DNA of 64,000 nt, from positions 124,001 to 188,000 of the forward strand of contig JACKLW010000005.1 in assembly GCA_024235715.1 (NCBI GenBank), in the 5' to 3' direction. A program made the position numbers and the translations under genes. The notes below the pieces were generated by a model, which was not told where the DNA came from, made no database searches, and saw only the letters and a program-made list of their open reading frames with translations. The DNA comes from Accumulibacter sp. Its GTDB lineage: Bacteria > Pseudomonadota > Gammaproteobacteria > Burkholderiales > Rhodocyclaceae. Shown here in pieces: positions 9,864 to 17,418 of the stretch. Numbering within the stretch: the first letter of the stretch is position 1; the number at the start of each line of letters is the position of its first letter.

Positions 9864-11143
9864 GCATTGCAGTTTGATGCGGAAAGCATTTCTTGTTGTC
9901 GTCGGTAGGCTGAATCCATGGCGCGGCGTCGCCGTGTATGCCTATTGGCGATGGACGCAGCCAAGTCTTCGTCGGTGACGATTTTCAGGGGTAGCTTGTG
10001 GCGCATAATCTCGACCAGATCGCGACAGGAGAGCAGATCGGCAGTATCGCGATGTGCCAGTCGCTCTTTGGCGAGGAACATTGTCGCGATCATTACCAGC
10101 GCCATGTGATGGTGCCACGCCTGCCAGCGCCGCACCTGATAGTCGGCCATGCCGCAAGCACTCTTGGCATCCTCGAAGGAGCGCTCGACGAAATGGCGCG
10201 CGGCTTGCATTTCCGCGAGACGGCGCAAGGAAGCGCCAGGCTTGGTATTGGACAAACAGAACTTGAGTGTCGTCCCGTCCATTTCCCGGCGGACCAGAAG
10301 GTGCCAGCGATGCGCCGAAGGCGACTTGCCGTCCCATACCCAGACCCGTTGGGTGAGGTAATCGGCGATCACTTCGCCTTTCTCACCGCCCCTGATCGAC
10401 AACCGGCGCCATTGCGCTGCCGGCTGAGCGGCCGCCCAAGCAGCCACCGACGCTGGAGAGGCGTCGGTGCGCAGTCGGCTGGGCGCTCGACCCTTCGAAG
10501 AGCCGCTATCCGGTATCGCAGGCGCCGGGTCGTCGAGAAAGATGGCCTGATCCGAATGAACCTCGGCCAGGAAGGTTTCCCTCTCACCGTCCAGTTCCCG
10601 GAGGAGCCAAGGCAGATGCCCGTAACCGCCATCGAAAGCCACGAAGGAGAAGCGCAGGCCGTCCCGTCGCAAGCGCCGCACCAGTTCCAGCGCGATCTCG
10701 CCCTTTGTGCGGAACGCCCGTCTATCCTCTGGCACCCCGGCGGCCTCGCAGCGAGCAGCGTCGTTGCTCCACGCGCTCGGCAGATACAGCTCGGTATCCA
10801 CCAGCGAGGCCACGCCGTCGCGCGCAACGGCTGCAAACACACCGACCTGGCAGTTATCGGTCTTGCCGAGGCGCCCGTTCCACTGCCGGGCGACCCCTGC
10901 CGACAGCTCGCCCTTCTTGGCAAAGCCACTCTCGTCGATGAGCAAGCCACTGGCATAGCCAAAATGATCATTGGCATCGGCGACCAGTTGCCGTCGCACC
11001 TCACGGCGATCCCAATGCGATTCACTCAGCATGTGATGCAGCTGCTGGTAGCCGCTCTCGGCCACGGTTTCGGCCATACATTCCATGTTGCGGCGCGAAC
11101 TTTGGAACAGGCCATGCAGATACTGGCGCGCCGCGTTCTCCAC
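9857..11143 (-). CDS. IS701-family DDE transposase
   Basis: At least 428 residues. The RNase-H-fold acidic residues are visible as Asp in LLIDESGFAKKG, Asp in FVAFDGGYGHLPW and Glu in HFVERSFEDAKSACGM, along with the family's VARQWNGRLGKTDNCQVGV signature. The GTG at 11143 is not the natural start. The same frame is open for 38 more codons (to a TGA at 11260) and encodes FAPYLRCFQSRTRSVENAAR-like residues typical of IS701 transposase N-termini. No ATG, GTG or TTG exists in that extension; the best candidates are ATT at 11230 or a CTG downstream. A well-placed ATG at 11261 is out of frame and ends at 11232. Confidence 0.9.
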   Translation of the reverse strand: MENAARQYLHGLFQSSRRNMECMAETVAESGYQQLHHMLSESHWDRREVRRQLVADANDHFGYASGLLIDESGFAKKGELSAGVARQWNGRLGKTDNCQVGVFAAVARDGVASLVDTELYLPSAWSNDAARCEAAGVPEDRRAFRTKGEIALELVRRLRRDGLRFSFVAFDGGYGHLPWLLRELDGERETFLAEVHSDQAIFLDDPAPAIPDSGSSKGRAPSRLRTDASPASVAAWAAAQPAAQWRRLSIRGGEKGEVIADYLTQRVWVWDGKSPSAHRWHLLVRREMDGTTLKFCLSNTKPGASLRRLAEMQAARHFVERSFEDAKSACGMADYQVRRWQAWHHHMALVMIATMFLAKERLAHRDTADLLSCRDLVEIMRHKLPLKIVTDEDLAASIANRHTRRRRAMDSAYRRQQEMLSASNCNAI

Positions 11144-11338
11144 GGAGCGTGTGCGGCTCTGAAAGCAACGAAGATACGGCGCGAAGTGGGAATCGAAGTG
11201 CGCCAGTGCCGAACTGACCAGCGCAGAAATGCTATCCGTGTATTGGAGTTGACATTGTCATTTACAACTCCATGAATATATTGAAGAATCACAACAGCTC
11301 ACATTCTATCACACGACCCAACCCGATGATGTGAAACA

Positions 11339-11355
11339 AATCTGACAAAGTAGAA
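11339..11355. repeat. IS right terminal inverted repeat
   Basis: AATCTGACAAAGTAGAA is the exact complement of the left repeat. It is followed by the GTAA duplication at 11356-11359. Confidence 0.93.
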
Positions 11356-11359
11356 GTAA
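11356..11359. repeat. Target-site duplication, right copy (GTAA)
   Basis: This GTAA is identical to the left copy at 9843-9846 and lies directly outside the right terminal repeat. Confidence 0.8.
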
Positions 11360-11375
11360 GCACCCTTCGGACATC

Positions 11376-11403
11376 TTGCGGCTTTGTGCGGGCGTTTTAC
11401 ACT
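11376..11403 (+). promoter_or_regulatory. Candidate sigma-70 promoter for the E1 dehydrogenase genes
   Basis: TTGCGG (11376-11381) and TACACT (11398-11403) are separated by 16 bases and lie 31 bases before the ATG at 11434. The promoter begins only 21 bases outside the IS end, so the insertion left the core promoter intact but removed whatever lay upstream of it. Confidence 0.5.
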
Positions 11404-11433
11404 GCGCTCATCACTTACCCATCGGGAGTCGCA

Positions 11434-12396
11434 ATGAACTCGGAAAGCCAAGCCATCGATGAAATCGCGCTGCTCGAGCAGATGTTGCTGGTGCGCGCCT
11501 ACGAGGAAGCGATCGTTGCCGGCAGCGTCGCCGGCAAGATCCCTGGAAGCTGCACCTCGGTCGGCCAGGAAGCCGCCGGCGTCGGCGTCGTCAGCGCCCT
11601 TCATGGCGATGACCTGATCCTTACCAACCACCGCAGCGCGGCCCACCTGCTGGCACGCGGCGCCGACCCCGGCCGCCTGCTGGCCGAAGTGATGGGGCGT
11701 GCTACCGGCTACTGCAAGGGGAAAAGCGGCTCGCTGCACATCTCGGTACGCGAACTCGGCGTGATGCTCACCTCGACCATCGTCGGCGGCGAGTTGTCGC
11801 TTGTAACCGGCGTTGCACTGTCTCAGAAGATGCTCGGGCGGACGGGAATCGTCACCTGCTTCTTCGGCGATGGGGCCGCATGCGAAGGCATCTTCCACGA
11901 GTCGCTGAATCTGGCGTCGGTGTGGGAACTGCCGATCCTCTATGTCTGCGAGAACAATCAGTGGCAGGCATTCGTCCATCGCCGCGAGACGATGAAGACC
12001 GAGCACGTCGCCGACTGGGCCGCACCCTACGGCATCGATCACGCCACCGTGGACGGCAACGACGTGCTGGCCGTGCGCAACGCTGCGCTCGAGGCCGCCG
12101 AGCAGGTGCGCCGCAGTGGCCGACCGTTCCTGCTGGAAAGCTGGACCTACCGCAGCCGCGGCCACTTCGAACCTGACGACCAGGCCTACGTCGACCCGAC
12201 CGAACATGCCGCCTGGCTTGCTCGCGACCCGATTGCGCTGTCGCGTCAGCGACTCATCGACAGCGGCCGCTTGCCTCGCGAAGAGGCAGTGGCGCTCGAA
12301 CGACGGGTGCGCGAATGCATCGCCGCCGCCCTGGCTTTTGCCGAGGCCTCACCCTTGCCCGCGCCGGGCGAGATGACCACCGATGTTTATGCCTGA
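11434..12396 (+). CDS. Thiamine-diphosphate-dependent dehydrogenase E1 component, alpha subunit (AcoA/PdhA-like)
   Basis: A 320-residue E1-alpha protein of the 2-oxo-acid/acetoin dehydrogenase type. The ThDP-binding motif is complete: GDGAACEG begins it and ENN closes it (FGDGAACEGIFHESLNLA ... VCENNQWQ). KSGSLHIS and the phosphorylation-loop-like YRSRGHFEPDD are also typical. GGGAG precedes ATG 11434. It is followed by the beta subunit after 10 bases. No E2 (lipoyl acyltransferase) or E3 (lipoamide dehydrogenase) gene is nearby. It is closer in style to acetoin dehydrogenase alpha (AcoA) than to PdhA, but the substrate is not decided by sequence. Confidence 0.87.
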   Translation: MNSESQAIDEIALLEQMLLVRAYEEAIVAGSVAGKIPGSCTSVGQEAAGVGVVSALHGDDLILTNHRSAAHLLARGADPGRLLAEVMGRATGYCKGKSGSLHISVRELGVMLTSTIVGGELSLVTGVALSQKMLGRTGIVTCFFGDGAACEGIFHESLNLASVWELPILYVCENNQWQAFVHRRETMKTEHVADWAAPYGIDHATVDGNDVLAVRNAALEAAEQVRRSGRPFLLESWTYRSRGHFEPDDQAYVDPTEHAAWLARDPIALSRQRLIDSGRLPREEAVALERRVRECIAAALAFAEASPLPAPGEMTTDVYA

Positions 12397-12406
12397 GACG
12401 CCTACC

Positions 12407-13363
12407 ATGCCAACCCTGACTCCCTTTGCAGCGATCGGCGCCGCCCTTGCCGAGGAAATGCGCCACGATCCGACGGTACTCGTTTTCGGTGAAGGCGTCG
12501 CCACCAAGCGCCACGAGCTCGTCGATGAATTCGGCCCGGCGCGGGTACGCAACACGCCGCTGGCTGAAGGCATCATTGCCGGTACGGCGGCCGGCGCCGC
12601 CGCCACCGGGCTGCGACCGGTGATCGACCTGCTCTTCGCCCCCTTCCTGTGCTACGCGATGGACGAGTTGGTGAATAGCGCCGGCAAGCTGCGCTTCATC
12701 TCCGGCGGCCAGTTTGCTTTCCCTATGGTCACCCTGGCGATGACCGGCGGCGGCTGGGGCGTCGGCGCGCAGCACAACCACAACAACGAGGCCTGGTTCG
12801 TGCATAGCCCTGGCTTGAAGGTGCTCATGCCCTCATCTGCCGGCGACTTCAAGGGCCTGCTGAAGAGCGCCATCCGCGACGACAACCCGGTGCTGTTCTT
12901 CATCGATCTGGCATTGCTCCATCAACCGGGCGAAGTGCCGGAGGGCGAGCACATCGTGCGACTGGGCATGGCCAATGTCCTGCGCCAGGGCACTGACGTC
13001 ACGCTGGTCTCCTACGGCAAGACCGTGCATGCCTGCCTGGCGGCGGCAGCACAACTGGCCGACGCGGGGATCTCCGCCGAAGTCATCGACCTGCGAAGTC
13101 TGAAACCGCTGGACGGAGCCGCCATCGTCGCTTCGGTGCACAAGACCGGCCGACTGGTGGTGGTCCATGAAGCCGCCCGGATGGCTGGTGTCGGCGCCGA
13201 AATCGCCGCGCAGGTGGCGGAACATGCCTTTGCCAGCCTGCGGGCACCGATCATTCGGCTTGGCGGCCCGGACGCGCCAGCCGCCGCCAGCCACCCGCTG
13301 GAACAGGCCTTCGCACCGGACGTGCCGGCGATCTTCGCTGCCGCACTAAGCCTCTGCCATTGA
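12407..13363 (+). CDS. Thiamine-diphosphate-dependent dehydrogenase E1 component, beta subunit (AcoB/PdhB-like)
   Basis: A 318-residue transketolase-type partner of the preceding alpha subunit. Visible motifs are VFGEGVATKR (Glu contacting ThDP), NTPLAEGIIAGTAAGAA, LFAPFLCYAMDEL and the C-terminal DLRSLKPLDGAAI and VVHEAARMAGVGAEIA. ATG at 12407 (MPTLTPFAAIGAALAEEM) matches family N-termini; ATGs at 12383 and 12389 overlap the alpha gene and are alternatives. Alpha and beta together form the E1 heterotetramer that decarboxylates the keto substrate. The acyl acceptor E2 must be encoded elsewhere. Confidence 0.87.
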   Translation: MPTLTPFAAIGAALAEEMRHDPTVLVFGEGVATKRHELVDEFGPARVRNTPLAEGIIAGTAAGAAATGLRPVIDLLFAPFLCYAMDELVNSAGKLRFISGGQFAFPMVTLAMTGGGWGVGAQHNHNNEAWFVHSPGLKVLMPSSAGDFKGLLKSAIRDDNPVLFFIDLALLHQPGEVPEGEHIVRLGMANVLRQGTDVTLVSYGKTVHACLAAAAQLADAGISAEVIDLRSLKPLDGAAIVASVHKTGRLVVVHEAARMAGVGAEIAAQVAEHAFASLRAPIIRLGGPDAPAAASHPLEQAFAPDVPAIFAAALSLCH

Positions 13364-13438
13364 CCCTCCCGCCTCGACCTCGACTACCGCTTCTGCCGCC
13401 GTCGGCAGGCTCGCACACCAACACGAACGGAGAACCTC

Positions 13439-14017
13439 ATGAAGACTCGCGCCATCACCACCTCGTCGTTTTGTATTGTTTCTCTCCTCACCCTGGGCCT
13501 GGGCTCGGCCGCTTCCGCCGCTTCCGGCGCGTCCGGAACATCTGCCGACAAGGCGACGATACAGCGCGGCGCCTTGCTGGTCGGCATCGGGGGCTGCGCG
13601 GACTGCCACACGCCCTTCAGGATGGGCGCCAGCGGCCCGGAAAAGGATGTCGCGCGCGGCCTTTCCGGCCATCCGGCGAAGCTCCACCTGAGCAGCCCGC
13701 CGAAACTCGACAGCGACTGGAACTGGGCGGGGTCGGCAACGATGACCGCGTTCGTCGGCCCGTGGGGAATCACCTACGCCGCCAACCTAACACCCGACAG
13801 GGAAACCGGCATCGGTGGCTGGACAGAACGCGATTTTCTCAACACCATGCGCACCGGAAAGCACCTTGGCATCGCCCGGCCGATCATGCCGCCGATGCCC
13901 TGGCAGGCACTGGCCGGGCTACCGACGGCCGACCTCAAGGCGATATACGCCTACCTGATGGCGCAGCCCGCGGTCAGCAATCGTGTGCCGGACTATCGGC
14001 CGGCCGACCGGGATTAG
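13439..14017 (+). CDS. Secreted mono-haem cytochrome c
   Basis: A 192-residue periplasmic protein. A signal peptide covers residues about 1-28 (SLLTLGLGSAASA). One haem c motif, CADCH, occurs near residue 60, and a candidate axial Met lies in the RPIMPPMPWQ segment near residue 143. The arrangement GCADCHTPF ... GPWGITYAANLTPDRETGIGGWTERDF ... MPPMPW ... DLKAIYAYL resembles cytochromes that pair with membrane alcohol/aldehyde dehydrogenases or act as periplasmic electron carriers. GGAGAACC precedes ATG 13439. It is followed by a pseudoazurin gene, pointing to a periplasmic electron-transfer cassette. Confidence 0.85.
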   Translation: MKTRAITTSSFCIVSLLTLGLGSAASAASGASGTSADKATIQRGALLVGIGGCADCHTPFRMGASGPEKDVARGLSGHPAKLHLSSPPKLDSDWNWAGSATMTAFVGPWGITYAANLTPDRETGIGGWTERDFLNTMRTGKHLGIARPIMPPMPWQALAGLPTADLKAIYAYLMAQPAVSNRVPDYRPADRD

Positions 14018-14136
14018 CGCGGGCACTCTTTGGCGCCGCTGTCGGCCTCGGGAACGAGCGGCGTGCCGGCAGCAACCTCACGCACCCCTCCGTTGTCTGA
14101 TACTCAGTCGCTACGTGATGACAGAAGGAGGAGGCC

Positions 14137-14691
14137 ATGCAACAGCAAGCACTGCAGCGAATGCAGCGATGCGCGCTCGGAACGAGGCAACGGCAGTGGA
14201 CCGCTCCAGCCGAGTCGACGGACGGAACGACCGGACCCGGAGCGTCGCCATTGCTGACCGCCAGCCGCGCGCTGGCTCTACTTTGTATGCTTGGCGCTGC
14301 CGGCGCACATGCGGAAGACATTGTAATCCGGATGCTCGACGCGTCTGCGGACGGTCCGCTGGCCTTCGACCCCGGTTTTGTCAAAGCCACGCTCGGCGAC
14401 ACGTTGGTCTTCAGCCCGTCGAGCAAGGGACACACGACGGAAAGCTTACTCGTTCCCGATGGCGCCAAGCCATGGAAGAGCGGCTACGACAGCGAAACCC
14501 GAATCACGGTCGAGAAGGAGGGGCTCTACCTCTACGGGTGCGAGGCACACCGCAGGATGGGCATGGTCGGCGTCGTGCAGGTCGGTCAACCGGTCAATCT
14601 CGACGCAGCAACGGCATTCGCCAAGGCTGAAAGCGCGCACTTCGTCATGAACGGGGATCGCTTGATGAGGGAACTGGCACGGGTACGCTGA
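14137..14691 (+). CDS. Pseudoazurin (type I blue copper protein)
   Basis: A 184-residue precursor. Type I copper ligands are in the right places: His99 (KGHTTES), Cys135, His138 and Met143 (YGCEAHRRMGM), with the Cys+3 His and Cys+8 Met spacing of pseudoazurins. Pseudoazurins carry electrons in the periplasm, classically to nitrite or nitrous oxide reductases. The signal peptide hydrophobic core is at about residues 43-59 (cut after AHA, before EDIVIRM), preceded by an unusually long 41-residue polar N-region. A very strong Shine-Dalgarno sequence (AAGGAGGAGG) in front of ATG 14137 supports that long start. Confidence 0.9.
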   Translation: MQQQALQRMQRCALGTRQRQWTAPAESTDGTTGPGASPLLTASRALALLCMLGAAGAHAEDIVIRMLDASADGPLAFDPGFVKATLGDTLVFSPSSKGHTTESLLVPDGAKPWKSGYDSETRITVEKEGLYLYGCEAHRRMGMVGVVQVGQPVNLDAATAFAKAESAHFVMNGDRLMRELARVR

Positions 14692-15176
14692 GCGGGTTCT
14701 GCTGCTGGTCGCGCAGTCCCGCATTCCCCGTCATCTTCCACGCGGCTGGCCCGCCGGATGACAGCGAGGTCAAGCGCGCGCGAGCGTTAATCCGTGGCAA
14801 GACCGCTCCGGCGAACAGCTCGCCAGCCAGGCCGCAGCACGCCTGCCTGTCTGTCTGCCTTCATGAGCAACGAGGCTCCAGGAAACATCTTCCTTCGGTC
14901 CGGAAGCACTGAAGCGGCGATTTCGGCCGCAAGAACGACGCACACCGTCCTCGCGCTCTGGGGGGTTGGTCATGCCTCGGGGAGTGCGTGAAGGGGCCGG
15001 ACCGACGGCCTGGCACCGATGCGTTTCTCTTTCATCGCCATTCGACGTTGGCTGCCGGCCAGGATAATCGATAGCCCAGCCCGGCAATCTTGTGGCAGTA
15101 TTTCGTGCGGTAAGCGGTCGTGCAGCAAATTCAGTCACTTTCCGGCGACCCGGGCATTACTTGAGCGAGAGAGACC
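14692..15176. other. 485-bp gap without a recognisable gene
   Basis: A minus-strand open frame (14770-15138) has Arg/Pro/Ser-rich composition typical of a chance frame, and no Shine-Dalgarno sequence supports it. A small hairpin (CTTCC...GGAAG) lies near 14890-14910 without a T-run. The right end must contain the promoter of the hemerythrin gene, but I see no convincing -35/-10 pair. Confidence 0.5.
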
Positions 15177-15638
15177 ATGGCATTTCTAAGCTGGCGGGAG
15201 GACTACCGCGTCGGCGTCGAACACATCGACGAGGAGCATCGCGGCCTTTTCGAGCTGATCAACGAGTTCCATGACCGTCACCGCGGCGGCGCTGACCCGA
15301 AGGACCTCGCAAAAGTCCTCAACGATCTGGTCCAGTACGCCGAAGAGCATTTTCGTCACGAAGAACAGACGATGCTGGAGAACGAGTATCCCGCTCATGC
15401 TGCGCATTGCCGAATGCACGAGGAACTGTATCTGGCAATCTTTCGCCTCTCCGAGGAACTCGCCGCCGACTCGTCGTCGATGACCATGGACACCCACAGC
15501 TTCCTGCGTAACTGGTTGGTGAGCCATATCCTGACGCACGATCTCCAGTTTGCCGATTATCTTGCGCTGCGTGCGGAAACGGCAAGACGTGAACAAGAGA
15601 ACAGGCGCGCAAGCGAAACACCAGAAGACGAAGGCTAG
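15177..15638 (+). CDS. Bacteriohemerythrin
   Basis: A 153-residue non-haem di-iron O2-binding protein. All iron-ligand motifs are visible: VGVEHIDEEHRGLF (two His), HFRHEEQTM (His, His, Glu), HCRMHEELY and HILTHDLQFADYL (His, Asp). Single-domain hemerythrins store or deliver O2, sense O2 or protect against NO. It lacks a signal peptide, so it is cytoplasmic. GAGCGAGAGAG lies just before ATG 15177. Its position near cytochrome c and pseudoazurin genes suits a microaerobic or denitrifying lifestyle. Confidence 0.92.
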   Translation: MAFLSWREDYRVGVEHIDEEHRGLFELINEFHDRHRGGADPKDLAKVLNDLVQYAEEHFRHEEQTMLENEYPAHAAHCRMHEELYLAIFRLSEELAADSSSMTMDTHSFLRNWLVSHILTHDLQFADYLALRAETARREQENRRASETPEDEG

Positions 15639-15926
15639 CGCACCTGGCATGCGGCCGCGGAGCACGCGCTGCCACCACTGCGTTTGAGGCGTCGCCTGTC
15701 GGTCGCCTGTCGATTACCGCTTGAACGCGAGCGCGGTCTGTGCCACATTTCCAGCCTCTCGCGCCTGAGGGGATTTGACGTGTTCGCTCACGGCGCCGAC
15801 CAGCAAGCACGGCCGAACGTCCGTCGAGCCATTCGGCGTGCCGCAACGGGCAACGACAATGGGTGCTGCATCTGCCGCAGCCCTGCAGCAAATGCATGGC
15901 TCTCGTACCAGGAACGGGGAGACAAC

Positions 15927-16226
15927 ATGAAATACGTGATTTGGGTACTCTGGCCGGCCTTCATTGCCGCCGGCATCGCCGAGACGATCTTCTTCACGAT
16001 GATCGATCCACGCCAGCTCTACCTGTTCGGGCAACTCGTCGAATGGTCGGTTACGGCCACCTATTCGACGGGATTTCTGCTCTTCTGGCTGGTCTGCATC
16101 GGCTCCAGCCTGATGACCTATCTGATGATGCCGACCGACGCCAAGGACGCGCTGCGCAAGGCAGCCGGTGATCGTGACGATCTCGCCCGGCCTAGACGCC
16201 GTGAACAGGGCGGCGTCGGACGCTAG
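15927..16226 (+). CDS. Small inner-membrane protein (two predicted helices)
   Basis: A 99-residue protein. Helix 1 is about residues 3-24 (VIWVLWPAFIAAGIAETIFF) and helix 2 about residues 43-68 (ATYSTGFLLFWLVCIGSSLM), followed by a charged tail. GGGGAG precedes ATG 15927. I do not recognise a characterised family; similar small proteins are usually annotated as hypothetical. Its TAG stop overlaps the TAG stop of metZ on the other strand (shared CTAG). Confidence 0.65.
   Translation: MKYVIWVLWPAFIAAGIAETIFFTMIDPRQLYLFGQLVEWSVTATYSTGFLLFWLVCIGSSLMTYLMMPTDAKDALRKAAGDRDDLARPRRREQGGVGR
16223..16226. other. Overlapping convergent stop codons (CTAG)
   Basis: CTAG reads as TAG at the end of the plus-strand small membrane protein gene and as TAG at the end of metZ on the minus strand. 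The two genes therefore share their stop with no terminator between them. Confidence 0.85.
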
Positions 16227-17413
16227 ATCGACGACAGGCCGCTATCGAGGTCGTTCTGCAGGTCGACGACGCCTTCGAGACCGACGGCGATGCGCAGCAG
16301 ATCCTCGGTCACGCCTGCCGCCGCACGCTGCTCCGGTGTGATGCGACCGTGCGTCGTCGAGGCCGGATGGGTCAGCGTCGTCTTGGTATCGCCGAGGTTG
16401 GCGGTAATCGACAGCAGGCGGCAGCTGTCCACGACCTTCCAGGCTTCCTGGCGCGCACCCTTGACGGTAAACGAGACGATCGCCCCGCCGCTCTTCTGTT
16501 GCCGGAGAGCCAGATCGAACTGTGGGTGTGAAGGCAGGCCGGGATAGAACACGCGCGCCACCCGCGGATGATGTTCCAGCCATTGCGCCAGTTGCAGCGC
16601 CCTGGCGGACTGGGCCTGCATGCGAATCTGCAGCGTCTCCAGGCCTTTGAGCAACACCCAGGCGTTGAATGCGGAGAGCGTCGGCCCGGCGGTGCGCAGG
16701 AACTTGAAGACCTCGTCGGTCAGCGTTTTCGGCCCGGCGACGGCACCGCCGAGCACTCGGCCCTGACCATCCAGGTATTTGGTCGCCGAATGCAGCACCA
16801 GGTCCGCGCCGAGCTCGAGCGGACGCTGCAGAATCGGTGTGCAGAAGCAGTTATCTACCACCACCAGCACCCCCCGGCTGTGCGCAACGGCGACCAGAGC
16901 CGCGATATCGGCGATGGCGGTCAGCGGATTCGACGGCGTCTCGAGAAACAGCAGCTTCGTTTCCGGCCGGATCGCCGCGTCCCAGGCAGCAACGTCGGTC
17001 TGGGAAACAAAGCTGGTCTGGATCCCGAAGCGCGGCATGATCGTACCGAGCAGTTGTTGCGTGGCACCAAAAAGCCCCGTCGAGGCAACGATATGGTCGC
17101 CACTGCTGCACAAGGCCATGACCAGCGAGAGTATCGCGGACATTCCCGATGCTGTGGCCACGCACGCCTCGGCGCCTTCGAGCGCTGCGAGCCGATGCTG
17201 AAAGGCCGCGACGGTCGGGTTGGTGAAACGCGAGTACACATTGCCTTCTTCTTCACCCGAGAACCGGGCGGCAGCCTGTGCGGCGCTGTCGAAGACAAAG
17301 CTCGAGGTCAGGTAGAGCGCCTCGCTGTGCTCGTTGAACTGGCTGCGTTCCTGACCCTCGCGTACGGCCAGCGTCTCCAGGGTATAGTCGCGAGAGGATT
17401 GCATCGGTTCCAT
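16223..17413 (-). CDS. metZ: O-succinylhomoserine sulfhydrylase
   Basis: A 396-residue PLP enzyme of the Cys/Met metabolism family that makes homocysteine from O-succinylhomoserine and sulfide. The PLP lysine is in HSATKYLDGQGR; other family signatures are TSSFVFDSAAQAAARF, YSRFTNPTVAAFQHRLAALEG (given here as family landmarks), ETPSNPL and VDNCFCTP. The gene follows purF by 5 bases, the purF-metZ order common in proteobacteria, and ends the long minus-strand run. Related cystathionine synthases are less likely given the purF linkage. Confidence 0.93.
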   Translation of the reverse strand: MEPMQSSRDYTLETLAVREGQERSQFNEHSEALYLTSSFVFDSAAQAAARFSGEEEGNVYSRFTNPTVAAFQHRLAALEGAEACVATASGMSAILSLVMALCSSGDHIVASTGLFGATQQLLGTIMPRFGIQTSFVSQTDVAAWDAAIRPETKLLFLETPSNPLTAIADIAALVAVAHSRGVLVVVDNCFCTPILQRPLELGADLVLHSATKYLDGQGRVLGGAVAGPKTLTDEVFKFLRTAGPTLSAFNAWVLLKGLETLQIRMQAQSARALQLAQWLEHHPRVARVFYPGLPSHPQFDLALRQQKSGGAIVSFTVKGARQEAWKVVDSCRLLSITANLGDTKTTLTHPASTTHGRITPEQRAAAGVTEDLLRIAVGLEGVVDLQNDLDSGLSSI

Positions 17414-17418
17414 CTTGC

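Larger units (their letters stand above)
9847..11355 (-). mobile_element. Complete IS701-family insertion sequence, 1509 bp
   Basis: The element is bounded by perfect 17-bp inverted repeats (TTCTACTTTGTCAGATT at 9847-9863 and its complement at 11339-11355) and flanked by a GTAA duplication. It carries one long transposase gene on the minus strand. The transposase stop codon lies inside the left terminal repeat. About 125-210 bases at the right end form the promoter/leader side. Intact ends, intact DDE residues and an identical duplication suggest a recent insertion. It sits between a GAF-domain gene and an E1 dehydrogenase operon and disrupts no visible gene. Confidence 0.93.

Noticed and set aside
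9998-11275. 425-codon plus-strand frame across the insertion sequence
   Set aside because: The minus strand encodes the DDE transposase; the plus frame is its shadow.
14770-15138. Minus-strand 122-codon frame between pseudoazurin and hemerythrin genes
   Set aside because: No Shine-Dalgarno sequence, Arg/Ser/Pro-rich chance composition and no recognisable fold.
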